The position numbers and the translations under genes are program-made. The notes below the pieces were generated by a model. It was not told where the DNA came from. It saw nothing but the letters and a program-made list of their open reading frames with translations, and ran no database searches. Shown piece after piece: positions 16,901-24,329 of a DNA stretch of 64,000 bases; the first letter of the stretch is position 1; each line of letters opens with the position of its first letter. The stretch comes from Thermoanaerobaculales bacterium (GTDB lineage: Bacteria; Acidobacteriota; Thermoanaerobaculia; Thermoanaerobaculales; Sulfomarinibacteraceae), in the NCBI GenBank assembly GCA_035358815.1, contig DAOPQC010000001.1, forward strand, positions 404,720-468,719. Reading direction: 5' to 3'.

Positions 16901-17378
16901 CGACTGCACCGTGCCGGAGGAGAAGCCCGCCAGCCCCGCCGAGGAGCTGGAGAAGGGCAACACGTCGCCGGCCGCGCCGCCGCCGATCTGCGCGCCCCGC
17001 GCCAAGGCGACGGACGTCGGCGCCGGCGGCGCGGTCGAGGTCGCGAGCCCGAAGGCCGGGCGCTGGCTGGTGGTGGTCGACGGCTACTCGGTCCCGAGCG
17101 GACCGGTCGAGTACGAGGTCGTCGACCTCTTCACGCACCCGGCCCTGGGCGCGATCGCGGTCGCCGACCTGACCGAGCCGCGCACGACCGCGAGCACGTG
17201 GACGGCGAAGGCCAACGCGTGGGTTGCGTCACTCCCCGAGCCGCCGCGCCGGCTCGCCGGCAGGGTGGTCGTGGCCAGCCCGCAGGTCACCCGTGCCGGG
17301 GGAGAGTTCGGGCAGGGCCCGGCGGAGGCGGTCGCGCTCGGCTCGACCATCGTCTGGCTCCCGGTCGAGGAGCCGTGA
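13983..17378 (+). CDS. Secreted S8 (subtilisin-like) serine protease, large
   Basis: 1131 residues with signal peptide 1-32. Residues about 60-125 look like an I9-type propeptide (MLLLAARSGAAAAV to LRVRITPD). The catalytic triad is Asp202 (IALLDGNVD), His384 (YQHATIIMG, in place of HGTHVAG) and Ser580 (GGTSTATPMAAG), with a likely oxyanion Asn483 (VPGDNAP). About 140 extra residues lie between Asp and His compared with ordinary subtilisins, reminiscent of tripeptidyl-peptidase-like S8 enzymes. C-terminal beta domains (residues about 650-1130) resemble pre-peptidase C-terminal or fibronectin-like modules. GGAGGAGGGA ends just before ATG 13983; longer starts add no homology. It leads a unit with propellers B and C. 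The His context HAT is unusual, but the triad appears complete. Confidence 0.88.
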   Translation: MTRLNVVSLVAAAAAVVSIVAGGGVRSVALAASPSPSEAVRRPALFKDSRQSLAIARAQGRDRVMLLLAARSGAAAAVAAEAARLGGEVRYREDEVGYLRVRITPDRATELAEHEAVETAAMDYEDSYPARLGGDAQARAPGDATVTGASGAAATTEDGWPPRLGDYPLQHPYSPIVDLAAADFLAAHPTWDGRGVTIALLDGNVDLLLPEFQTAYALDGTPVPKIADFLNVTDPRDDFELNPQWVDMKATVSSVSEGVSFEGKAFTVPRGGTYRIGLFSERRFNMDSNASYIGQDIDRNGNPKGDDGLFGVLWDEATNDVWVDTDRDLSFADEKAMTDYIVRQDVGVFGTDDPATPERDTIGFAVQTDRVNKFVSINVGIYQHATIIMGSVVGNRQPNGRVQGVAPGARIVSMFYGVSNAHGMIEGLIAAFKHPQVDLIVCEQSVAIASLPYLLADGTHPVSVVAQRLIERHGKLLFVPGDNAPAFGFVAEDGLAPGAVSVGGYQSKESYRLNWGFIPENDDNLHWGALSHGPSGSGALKPDLLAPSGQVSTDPGYRKGELRKGLFQLPPGYSVDGGTSTATPMAAGATALVVSAAKQSGVAYDAGRLKAAITGSARHIPRLAVHEQGNGLIQVGPAFDLLTRLEGAPPITITSSAPVRTALSHLLLTPDRGVGLYEREGWTVGRTETREITLTRTSGPSEPMIFALSWIGNDGTFAGPASVTLPLGAPVAVPVTVTSAKEGAHTAILSIDHPSCPAPVHRVLAAIVVPYRFTAENGHSVTAELTPPLPGDTGLFVEVPPGAEVLQFSASSPSVGLGVISPDKEMLFACPFKPEGTTEPCTVVRPHPGVWEINVSNARFAFNFDATAPVPLKGGPVSITATLLGVEATADASTSAALGVGGSQPLTLELANRFGKVSAGAVPLALASASRSHGTVAEGEQRVHEVTVPEGATSLHAAVSVSGPAADVDVYLLDCTVPEEKPASPAEELEKGNTSPAAPPPICAPRAKATDVGAGGAVEVASPKAGRWLVVVDGYSVPSGPVEYEVVDLFTHPALGAIAVADLTEPRTTASTWTAKANAWVASLPEPPRRLAGRVVVASPQVTRAGGEFGQGPAEAVALGSTIVWLPVEEP

Positions 17379-17453
17379 GGCATGAACCGATGCCATCGTT
17401 CAACGTCCGCGTCCCGGCGGCTGATCCGCCGCAGCCATGAAGGAGGTAGAGAG

Positions 17454-19307
17454 ATGTCACGACTGACGCTCGGTGTGGTCTTGCTCGCGCTCGCTGTTGG
17501 CTCCACGATCGCCGCGGCGGCCGGCCAGCCGGCAGCGGCGCCGCGGATCCTGGTCGGCCCCAACATGCTGGTCTCCCGCGACGGCGACTTCCCACACGTC
17601 GAGCTGATCCTCGCCGCCAACCCGAAGAACGCGAAAAACCTGCTCGGCGGCGCCATCACCTACACCCGTCCCAACGGCGGCACGGCCTGCCGCGCCTACG
17701 CCACGGTCGACGGCGGCACCACCTGGCGGCCGTCGGAGTTCGCGGAACAGGTGAGGTGGGGCGGCGCCGACCCCTATGTCGCCTTCACCCCGCACGGCAC
17801 CGGGATCTTCTCCGCGCTCGCCTTCGCCGAGGACGAGACCGGCCGCGGGCGGGCGTTCCTGCACGTCTGGCGCTCGTCCGACGGCGGCCTGACCTGGGGC
17901 CCGACGATCGACCTCGGCTGCTCCTACGACCACGAGCAGATCACGGTCGACCAGACCACCGGCCGCTTCGCGGGCCGCATCTACATCGGCACGCTCTATG
18001 GCTACCCCGAGTACACGGTCGGGGTGTTCCGCTCGGAGGACGACGGCCAGACCTGGATCGGGCCGGTGGCCGCGGCGAGCGGAGGCGGCACCAAGGGCAT
18101 CAACGTCATCCAGCCGATGGTGCTGTCCGACGGCACGCTGGTGGTGCCGTACGCCGACTTCGAGTTCCTGCCGGACAAGGTCAAGTACGAGGGCATGACG
18201 TCGAGCACCGCCTGGCTGGTGCTGTCGGAGGACGGCGGCGTGTCGTTCGGAGCGCCGCGCAAGATCCAGACCATGCAGTACAACGTCGACGACAAGGATG
18301 GGCGCAGGCTGTCCGTGTTCCCGGCCTTCGCAGCCGACAGCCGGTCGCAGCAGTACCGAGACCGGATCTACGTCGCCTGGACCGACTTCCGGTCCGGACC
18401 GGTGCGCGTGCTGTTCTCGAGAAGCGAGGACCGCGGCCTGCACTGGTCGGAGCCGATCCTCGTCGATCCGGCCGTCCCCGCGGGCGCGATGCAGGGTCAG
18501 CCCGTCGTCGCGGTCAACCCGGACGGCGTGGTCGGGGTGACCTGGTACGACACCCGCGACGCGACCGACGGCTTCCAGTTCCACCAGTACTTCGCCGCCT
18601 CGGTGGACGGCGGCAGCACCTTCCTGCCTCCGGTCCGCGTGTCCTCGGCGATCTCGTCGCCGCTCGGCCCCGGCAACATGAACCTGGGGCCGACGGTGTT
18701 CGAGCACAACGGCACGTCGCTGCTGTCGCTGGTGTCGGCGGCGAGCCGCTGGCCGGGCGGCGGCGACTACATGGGGATGGCGGCCGACAGGAACGGCGTC
18801 TTCCATCCCTTCTGGGCCGACGCCCGCACCGGCACCTTCCAGATCTACACCGCGGCGGTCTCGGTCGTGCTGCCGGCGAAGGATCCGGACGGCGCATCGG
18901 CTCCGGCCGCCTCGCCCGAGCTGGTCAAGGCGGTGGTGGACGACCGGGTCGAGGTGGTGTTCGATCCCACCCGCTTCGACGGTGCCGCCAAGGTGGTGGA
19001 GATCCCGGCCCGCCTACAGAACATCTCCGGGAAACCGATCCACCCGCCGATCACGCTCACGGTGACGGGCTTCGGCTTCAAGGACCCGGAGCTCCCGGAG
19101 TACCCGTACCCGCCGATGTGGGTGATCGACCCGGTGACCGGCGCGGCCGGCGAGACGGCGAGCTTCGACTTCTCGGGCGCGCTCGGCAACCTCGAGTCGC
19201 TGGTGCCGGGAGCCCTCAGCGGCCCAGTGGTCGTGAAGTTCCGCTTCGAGGACCCGACGCTGCCGCAGCCGATCCGGTTCAAGGTCGAGGGGATGGTCGA
19301 GCCGTGA
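17454..19307 (+). CDS. Secreted sialidase-fold beta-propeller protein B
   Basis: 617 residues with signal peptide MSRLTLGVVLLALAVGSTIAAAAG. The mature start ILVGPNMLVSRDGDFPHVE is conserved in C and D. Asp boxes include TVDGGTTW, SSDGGLTW, SEDDGQTW, SEDGGVSF, SEDRGLHW and SVDGGSTF. The last propeller blade has the family signature RWPGGGDYMGMAADRNGVFHP followed by W-x-D-x-R-x-GTFQIYTA. A C-terminal domain (from about 500) starts VEVVFDPTRFDG and contains RLQNISGKPIHPP. Function unknown; annotation as sialidase would rest on the fold only. It has a perfect ribosome site AAGGAGGT 7 bp before ATG 17454. It follows the S8 protease by 75 bp, a gap with two small hairpins (GGCAT/ATGCC and GGCGG/CCGCC), and overlaps the next gene by GTGA. 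Confidence 0.88.
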   Translation: MSRLTLGVVLLALAVGSTIAAAAGQPAAAPRILVGPNMLVSRDGDFPHVELILAANPKNAKNLLGGAITYTRPNGGTACRAYATVDGGTTWRPSEFAEQVRWGGADPYVAFTPHGTGIFSALAFAEDETGRGRAFLHVWRSSDGGLTWGPTIDLGCSYDHEQITVDQTTGRFAGRIYIGTLYGYPEYTVGVFRSEDDGQTWIGPVAAASGGGTKGINVIQPMVLSDGTLVVPYADFEFLPDKVKYEGMTSSTAWLVLSEDGGVSFGAPRKIQTMQYNVDDKDGRRLSVFPAFAADSRSQQYRDRIYVAWTDFRSGPVRVLFSRSEDRGLHWSEPILVDPAVPAGAMQGQPVVAVNPDGVVGVTWYDTRDATDGFQFHQYFAASVDGGSTFLPPVRVSSAISSPLGPGNMNLGPTVFEHNGTSLLSLVSAASRWPGGGDYMGMAADRNGVFHPFWADARTGTFQIYTAAVSVVLPAKDPDGASAPAASPELVKAVVDDRVEVVFDPTRFDGAAKVVEIPARLQNISGKPIHPPITLTVTGFGFKDPELPEYPYPPMWVIDPVTGAAGETASFDFSGALGNLESLVPGALSGPVVVKFRFEDPTLPQPIRFKVEGMVEP

Positions 19308-21199
19308 CCGCATCATCCTGCGCAAAGGGGAGAGGAACCATCCTTTCGCGTACAGTCGTTCTCTTCGTGGTGACCGCTGCACTGGCGTTGCCGCTCTTCG
19401 GCGACCAGGCAGCCACCACCGCCCGGATCGTCATCGGGCCCAACATCCTGGTCAGCCGCGACGGCGACGTCGGGCATTGCGAGACCATGATCGCGGCCAA
19501 CCCCAAGGACCCCGCGAATCTGGTCGGCGGCTCGATCGTCATGATCCGCCCCGACGGTGGCTCGGCGAACAAGGCCTACGTCTCGTTCGACGGCGGCTCG
19601 ACCTGGGCCGACGTGGCCTTCCCGAGGGAGCTCGAGCACGGCGGGGGCGACCCGCAGGTCGGCTTCGGCCTCACCGGCACCGCCTACTTCGTCGGCCTCT
19701 CGGACGGCATGAACTTCTACCGCTCCGAGGACGGCGGCCGCACGTGGAGCGCCCCCATTCTGCTCGGCCGCGGCCACGACCACGAGATGCTGGTCACCGA
19801 CCACACCTTCGGCCCGTTCGCCGGCCGGGTCTACATCACGGACGAGGCCGACGTGCCGGGCTCCGACGAGCTCGAGACCCTGGTCATGAAGCGGCGGGTG
19901 GTGCTCTTCCGCTCCGCCGACGACGGCCGCTCCTTCGTCGGCCCGATCGAGGTCGCGCGCGGCGACAACACCGGCCTGGCCGCGCACAACCCCCTCGTCT
20001 TGTCGGATGGCGCCCTGTTCATCCCGATGCTCTCGTACCCGAACTACGCCGTGAACAAGAATGCCGACACCTGGCACATGGTTTTCTCGCTGTCGTCCGA
20101 CGGCGGCGTGACCTTCTCGGCGCCGTCGCCGATCGCTGACATCCGCTTCGGCGGCGTGAGGGCGATGCGAAGCTCCCAAAATAGCGGCCGCGTCGATCAG
20201 GTGACGGGGCCGGTGTTCGCGGCCGACTGGCAGGGGGGCCGCTTCCGCGACCGGATCTACGCCGCCTGGACCGAGCTCGACGGCGACCGCTTCCGGCTGG
20301 TCGCGAGCTTCTCGGCCGACCGCGGGGCGACCTGGAGCCGGCCGGCGCCGGTCGACCCGGCTGCGCCACCGGATGCCTCCGAGTTCCAGCCCATGGTCGC
20401 GGTCAACCCCGACGGCGTGCTCGGCATCTTCTGGTACTCGACCGAGGGCCACCCGCAGCGCGACCGCTCTGACATCTACTTCACCGCCTCGGTCGACGGC
20501 GGGCAGACCTTCCTGCCCAGGCGGCGCGTGTCGAGCGAGACCTCGGTCCCCTTCGGCTCCGGCAACCTGCGGCCGGGGCCGTATGTCCACGAGGAGCGCG
20601 GCCTGGTCACCGCGCACTTCGTGTCCGCGATGTCGCGCTGGCCGCAGGGCGGCGACTACATCGGGATGACGGCCGGCTCGGACGGTGTCTTCCACCCGTT
20701 CTGGGCCGACGGCCGCAGCGGCACCTACCAGCTCTACACGGCCGCGGTCCGGGTGGTCGAGGGCGTGGCGCAGGAGGCACCGACGCCCGCCGTCCCCAAG
20801 CAGCGGGCGAGCCTCTCGGGCAAGGTGACGATCGCCTTCGATCCGATCTCCTACGACGCCGGGACGCGGGAGGTCCTGCTCCCGGTTCGCCTTCAGAACA
20901 CCTCGCAGGTGCCACTCTACCCACCGTTCGAGGTCGAGCTCAAGGAGCTCGTGCACCCGTACGTCGCCAAGTCCGGCGAGGAGGTGGCCGTGCCGGAGAT
21001 CCTCAACAGCGCCAACGGCACGACCGGAGTGGGCGCGATCTTCGACTACTCGCACGCGCTGGGCGACCTCGACCGCCTCGACCCGGGCGCGGTGACGAGC
21101 GCCGTGGTCTGGCGGCTGCGCGCCGCCTCGGCGGTCGAGACCGACTTCTACATCGGCGCCGAGATCACCGGGCTCGTCGCGAAGGAAGCATCGCCGTGA
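19304..21199 (+). CDS. Secreted sialidase-fold beta-propeller protein C
   Basis: Tandem paralog of B, 631 residues from GTG 19304, which overlaps the stop of B. The conserved mature start IVIGPNILVSRDGDVGHCE, the Asp boxes (SFDGGSTW, SEDGGRTW, SADDGRSF, SSDGGVTF, SADRGATW, SVDGGQTF), the blade signature RWPQGGDYIGMTAGSDGVFHP and the C-terminal domain (ITIAFDP-like, RLQNTSQVPLYPP) are all present. Start problem: the best ribosome site, AGGGGAGAGG (19326-19335), is followed not by ATG/GTG/TTG but by an in-frame ATC at 19340, exactly where the signal peptide (LSRTVVLFVVTAALALPLFG) begins and where B has its ATG. Either the coupled GTG is used, or the start codon is non-canonical or mutated. Confidence 0.85.
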   Translation: MTASSCAKGRGTILSRTVVLFVVTAALALPLFGDQAATTARIVIGPNILVSRDGDVGHCETMIAANPKDPANLVGGSIVMIRPDGGSANKAYVSFDGGSTWADVAFPRELEHGGGDPQVGFGLTGTAYFVGLSDGMNFYRSEDGGRTWSAPILLGRGHDHEMLVTDHTFGPFAGRVYITDEADVPGSDELETLVMKRRVVLFRSADDGRSFVGPIEVARGDNTGLAAHNPLVLSDGALFIPMLSYPNYAVNKNADTWHMVFSLSSDGGVTFSAPSPIADIRFGGVRAMRSSQNSGRVDQVTGPVFAADWQGGRFRDRIYAAWTELDGDRFRLVASFSADRGATWSRPAPVDPAAPPDASEFQPMVAVNPDGVLGIFWYSTEGHPQRDRSDIYFTASVDGGQTFLPRRRVSSETSVPFGSGNLRPGPYVHEERGLVTAHFVSAMSRWPQGGDYIGMTAGSDGVFHPFWADGRSGTYQLYTAAVRVVEGVAQEAPTPAVPKQRASLSGKVTIAFDPISYDAGTREVLLPVRLQNTSQVPLYPPFEVELKELVHPYVAKSGEEVAVPEILNSANGTTGVGAIFDYSHALGDLDRLDPGAVTSAVVWRLRAASAVETDFYIGAEITGLVAKEASP

Positions 21200-21213
21200 A
21201 GGGCGCCGGCCGC

Positions 21214-21242
21214 TTGACAGCGCCCGTTCCGCGACCTATGGT
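21214..21242 (+). promoter_or_regulatory. Sigma-70 promoter for the TonB receptor unit
   Basis: TTGACA (21214-21219), 17-bp spacer, TATGGT (21237-21242), 10 of 12 consensus bases. It lies 15 bp after the stop of propeller C. The -35 is embedded in cgcTTGACAg, identical to the S8 protease promoter. Predicted start near 21249, leader about 143 nt. Confidence 0.75.
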
Positions 21243-21272
21243 GCTTGAAGAGAAGTTTCGTTGTTGTGGAAA

Positions 21273-21291
21273 TATGAAACGCGGTTTCATA
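21273..21291. promoter_or_regulatory. Operator-like palindrome TATGAAAC-GCG-GTTTCATA (site 2)
   Basis: Perfect 8-bp dyad around GCG. It contains the same ATGAAA-N5-TTTCAT core as the site at 13945-13961 and starts 32 bp after the -10 (31 bp at site 1). The matched sequence and matched position argue for a common regulator binding in the early transcribed region. Confidence 0.75.
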
Positions 21292-21391
21292 AACGATTCG
21301 AGGCCCCGGCGAGGGGGAGGCGACTCCGCTGCAGATGCCGGCAACTGACGCACCGGTCATGCGATGCGCACGAAAGGAAAGGAGGAGGTTC

Positions 21392-24208
21392 ATGCGACGG
21401 TACGGTTACATCACCTACATCATCGGAGTTGTGGCGCTGGTCGTGGGTCTGGCTGCCACCGCATGGGCGACGGACGTCTCGACGCGCGGCGAGATCGTCG
21501 GCACCGTGGCGAGCCCGGACGGGGCGCTCGTCGCGGGCGCGACCGTCACAGTCGCGGGCGAGGGCCTCATCCAGCGCCAGGTCGAGGAGGTCACGGGTGA
21601 CAACGGCGTGTTCCGCTTCCCGAACCTGAACCCGGGCCGCTACACCGTGACGATTGTCAAGGAGGGGTTCGCGCCCTCCGGGTACGACGTCGACGTCAAC
21701 GTCGGCCGCACCACGAGCCTGCAGGTCATGCTCCAGGTCGGCGAGTTCACCGGCGAGGTCGAGGTGCTCGACCGGGCGCCCCTGGTCGATCCCACCTCGC
21801 CAAGCCTGGCCAACCAGTTCGATGTCGGGGAGCTGAAGCTGCTGCCAACCAACCGCAACTTCTTCGACACCATCGACTCCACGGCCGGCTTCTCGAACCG
21901 CTCGGCCTACGGCGCGGGCGGCAACATCGAAGGCTACGACTACTTCGGCTACGGCGCCGCGACCAACGCCTACCAGGTCAACGGCGTCAGCACCAGCAAC
22001 ATCGAGTTCGGCAACACCTGGGTGGTGCCCAACTACGACCTCATCCAGGAGGTCCAGGTCGTGGGGCCGGGCTCCGGCGCCGAGTACGCCGGCTACTCGG
22101 GCGCCGTGATCAACGTGGTGACCAAGAGCGGCACCAACGAGTACCACGGCAGCCTGACCGGCTACTACACCGACCACAGCCTGCTCTCCGACAACTCGGA
22201 GGGCATCAAGGACCTCGAGCAGGACAAGACGAAGTTCAACTACGAGCTGTCGGGCACCCTCGGGGGCCCGATCGTCCGCGAGAAGCTGCTGTTCTTCGCC
22301 AGCGCCGCCATCAACCAGTCGGAGAACGCCGCTCCGGGGAGCGAGTACTACGACGACTACGACAAGCAGTCGTACAGCGCGCGGCTCGACTGGCTGGTCA
22401 ACCCGTCGCACACCCTGACCGGGATGGTCACCTCCGAGCCGATCATGCTCGACAACCTCGGCCTCGTCGACGTCGAGCAGACCGGCACCGACGTCGGCTA
22501 CTACCGCGAGCAGGACTCCTACACCGCCTACCTGGGCTGGCTCGGCGTGTGGGGCGACCGCACCCTGAGCGAGGTCCGCTACAACTACGTGGAGGGCGAG
22601 CTCGGCCGGATCCCCACCGCGCCGCTGGAGATTCCCAGCGTCACCGATTACCGCACCGGCCTGACCTACGGCGGCGAGGGCTTCCAGCGCGTCCAGTCCA
22701 ACGACAAGAACCAGGCCCTGGCCACGGTCACCCACTTCGTCGACGGTTTCCTGAACGGCTCCCACGAGCTCAAGGCCGGCCTCGACTACGAGGACGCCTG
22801 GCAGGAGACCGTGATCCAGAGCTCGCCCAACGGCATGATGTGGATCGTCCCGATCGACGTCGACCTCAACTACGTGGGCGGCCTGCTCGGCTACAACTCG
22901 AACACGGCGGCCCGGCTGGAGCGCACCGGCGTCTTCGCCCAGGACAAGGCCACCTTCGGCGGCGCGACCGTCACGATCGGCGTCCGCTATGACCAGCCGC
23001 AGACCTCCGACGACAACACCGGCAAGACGCTGCTCGACTTCGAGCAGTGGTCGCCGCGCCTCGGTGTGACCTACGACTTCACGGGCCAGGGACGGTCGCT
23101 GGGGCGGCTGTCGTGGGGCCGCTATTATGACCAGGTGCCGACCTACGGCCCCGCCCAATATGCGGGCACCGGCATGGAGCTGATCACCTACTACGGCATC
23201 GTGACCTCGGAGCCGATCGACCCGACGGACTGGCAGGCGGTGCACGACCTGCTCTACCAGCCCGAGAACGTCACGTCAACGTTCGAGACCCAGTCGATCC
23301 CGGTCGAGGACGGCATCAGCGGACCCTACGTCGACGTGTTGAGCGCCGGCTTCGACCAGCAGCTCGGCGACGACTATGCCCTCAGCTTCAGCTACGTCCA
23401 CCGCCGGACCGAGGACTTCATCGTCCTCACCCAGTGGGCCAACGCCCACGAGTTCGCGCCGTTCGAGTACACCTCGGACTTCACGGGCAGGACCTTCACG
23501 ATCTACCAGGTCACGAACCCCGAGGTCGAGCCGGCGTTCGCGCTCGGCAACCGGGACTTCAACTACCAGGAGAGCGACGTGGTGATCGCGCAGTTCCGGC
23601 GGCGCTTCGTCAACAACCTGGAGTTCGACGCCTCGATCACCTGGGAGAACTCCGAGGGCACGCGGGACAACAACGAGTGCGGCATCCTGAGCCTGTGCTC
23701 CAACGGCAGGGATGGGAACCCGAACTACGAGCAGAACCCCTTCTTCACCGAGGGCTCGTTGTCCCAGCAGCAGGAGTGGCAGATCAAGCTGCGCGGCACC
23801 TACCTGCTGCCCTACGACTTCCAGGTTGGCTGGGACCTGCGCTGGTACTCCGGCCGCCCCTACGGTGCGGTGCAGGCGAACTACACGATCGAGGGAGCCA
23901 ACGACCCCTACTACCGCCAGGTTCTGATCGAGCCCAAGGACGCCCGCGAGCGGGACGACGGCACCATGCTCAACCTGAGGCTCGGCAAGGACTTCAACCT
24001 CGGCGGCTCGTCGGCGCTGTCGATCCTGATCGACGCCCTCAACGTGCTCAACGAGCAGATCGACGTCAACACCAACGTCCAGAACGACATCGACGCCGTC
24101 TACGGGCGCGAGTCCGACGAGCAGGGCGAGCTGGTGTCCGCGTTCGGCAAGCCCTATTCGCTGGCCCGCGGCCGCGAGTACCGGATCGGCGTGAAGTACG
24201 TCTTCTAG
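21392..24208 (+). CDS. TonB-dependent outer-membrane receptor with carboxypeptidase-regulatory-like domain (1)
   Basis: 938 residues with signal peptide MRRYGYITYIIGVVALVVGLAATAWA. An N-terminal CarboxypepD_reg/SusC-type beta-sandwich spans about 30-115 (RGEIVGTVASPDGALVAGATVTV, with PGRYTVTIVKEGF). A plug domain follows (YQVNGVSTSNIEFG; VVTKSGTNEYHGSL), then a beta-barrel ending in the aromatic C-terminus YRIGVKYVF. This is the Oar-like class of TonB receptors, which import or bind large ligands at the outer membrane using TonB energy. AAAGGAGGAGG upstream fixes ATG 21392. It is the first gene of a six-gene run with a propeller, a lipoprotein, an S9 peptidase, a sulfatase-fold protein and an RpiR regulator, so its ligand is probably the product of that secreted machinery. 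Confidence 0.92.
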   Translation: MRRYGYITYIIGVVALVVGLAATAWATDVSTRGEIVGTVASPDGALVAGATVTVAGEGLIQRQVEEVTGDNGVFRFPNLNPGRYTVTIVKEGFAPSGYDVDVNVGRTTSLQVMLQVGEFTGEVEVLDRAPLVDPTSPSLANQFDVGELKLLPTNRNFFDTIDSTAGFSNRSAYGAGGNIEGYDYFGYGAATNAYQVNGVSTSNIEFGNTWVVPNYDLIQEVQVVGPGSGAEYAGYSGAVINVVTKSGTNEYHGSLTGYYTDHSLLSDNSEGIKDLEQDKTKFNYELSGTLGGPIVREKLLFFASAAINQSENAAPGSEYYDDYDKQSYSARLDWLVNPSHTLTGMVTSEPIMLDNLGLVDVEQTGTDVGYYREQDSYTAYLGWLGVWGDRTLSEVRYNYVEGELGRIPTAPLEIPSVTDYRTGLTYGGEGFQRVQSNDKNQALATVTHFVDGFLNGSHELKAGLDYEDAWQETVIQSSPNGMMWIVPIDVDLNYVGGLLGYNSNTAARLERTGVFAQDKATFGGATVTIGVRYDQPQTSDDNTGKTLLDFEQWSPRLGVTYDFTGQGRSLGRLSWGRYYDQVPTYGPAQYAGTGMELITYYGIVTSEPIDPTDWQAVHDLLYQPENVTSTFETQSIPVEDGISGPYVDVLSAGFDQQLGDDYALSFSYVHRRTEDFIVLTQWANAHEFAPFEYTSDFTGRTFTIYQVTNPEVEPAFALGNRDFNYQESDVVIAQFRRRFVNNLEFDASITWENSEGTRDNNECGILSLCSNGRDGNPNYEQNPFFTEGSLSQQQEWQIKLRGTYLLPYDFQVGWDLRWYSGRPYGAVQANYTIEGANDPYYRQVLIEPKDARERDDGTMLNLRLGKDFNLGGSSALSILIDALNVLNEQIDVNTNVQNDIDAVYGRESDEQGELVSAFGKPYSLARGREYRIGVKYVF

Positions 24209-24235
24209 CGCGATGCGCTGATGCTGCTTGATCCA

Positions 24236-24264
24236 CCGGGGGGCGCGGTACTCGCGCCCCCCGG
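24236..24264 (+). other. Strong intercistronic hairpin without U-tract
   Basis: A perfect 12-bp stem CCGGGGGGCGCG/CGCGCCCCCCGG with a GTACT loop sits in the 121-bp gap between the TonB receptor and propeller D. No T-run follows, so it is not a standard terminator. It is more likely an attenuator, an RNA end-stabiliser or a processing point that sets receptor expression above the downstream genes. Confidence 0.7.
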
Positions 24265-24329
24265 GTGGGGCCCACCCGCACGAAACGAGATCCGGGTCGT
24301 TTGCGACCCTGGATGGGAGGAGGCACGGC

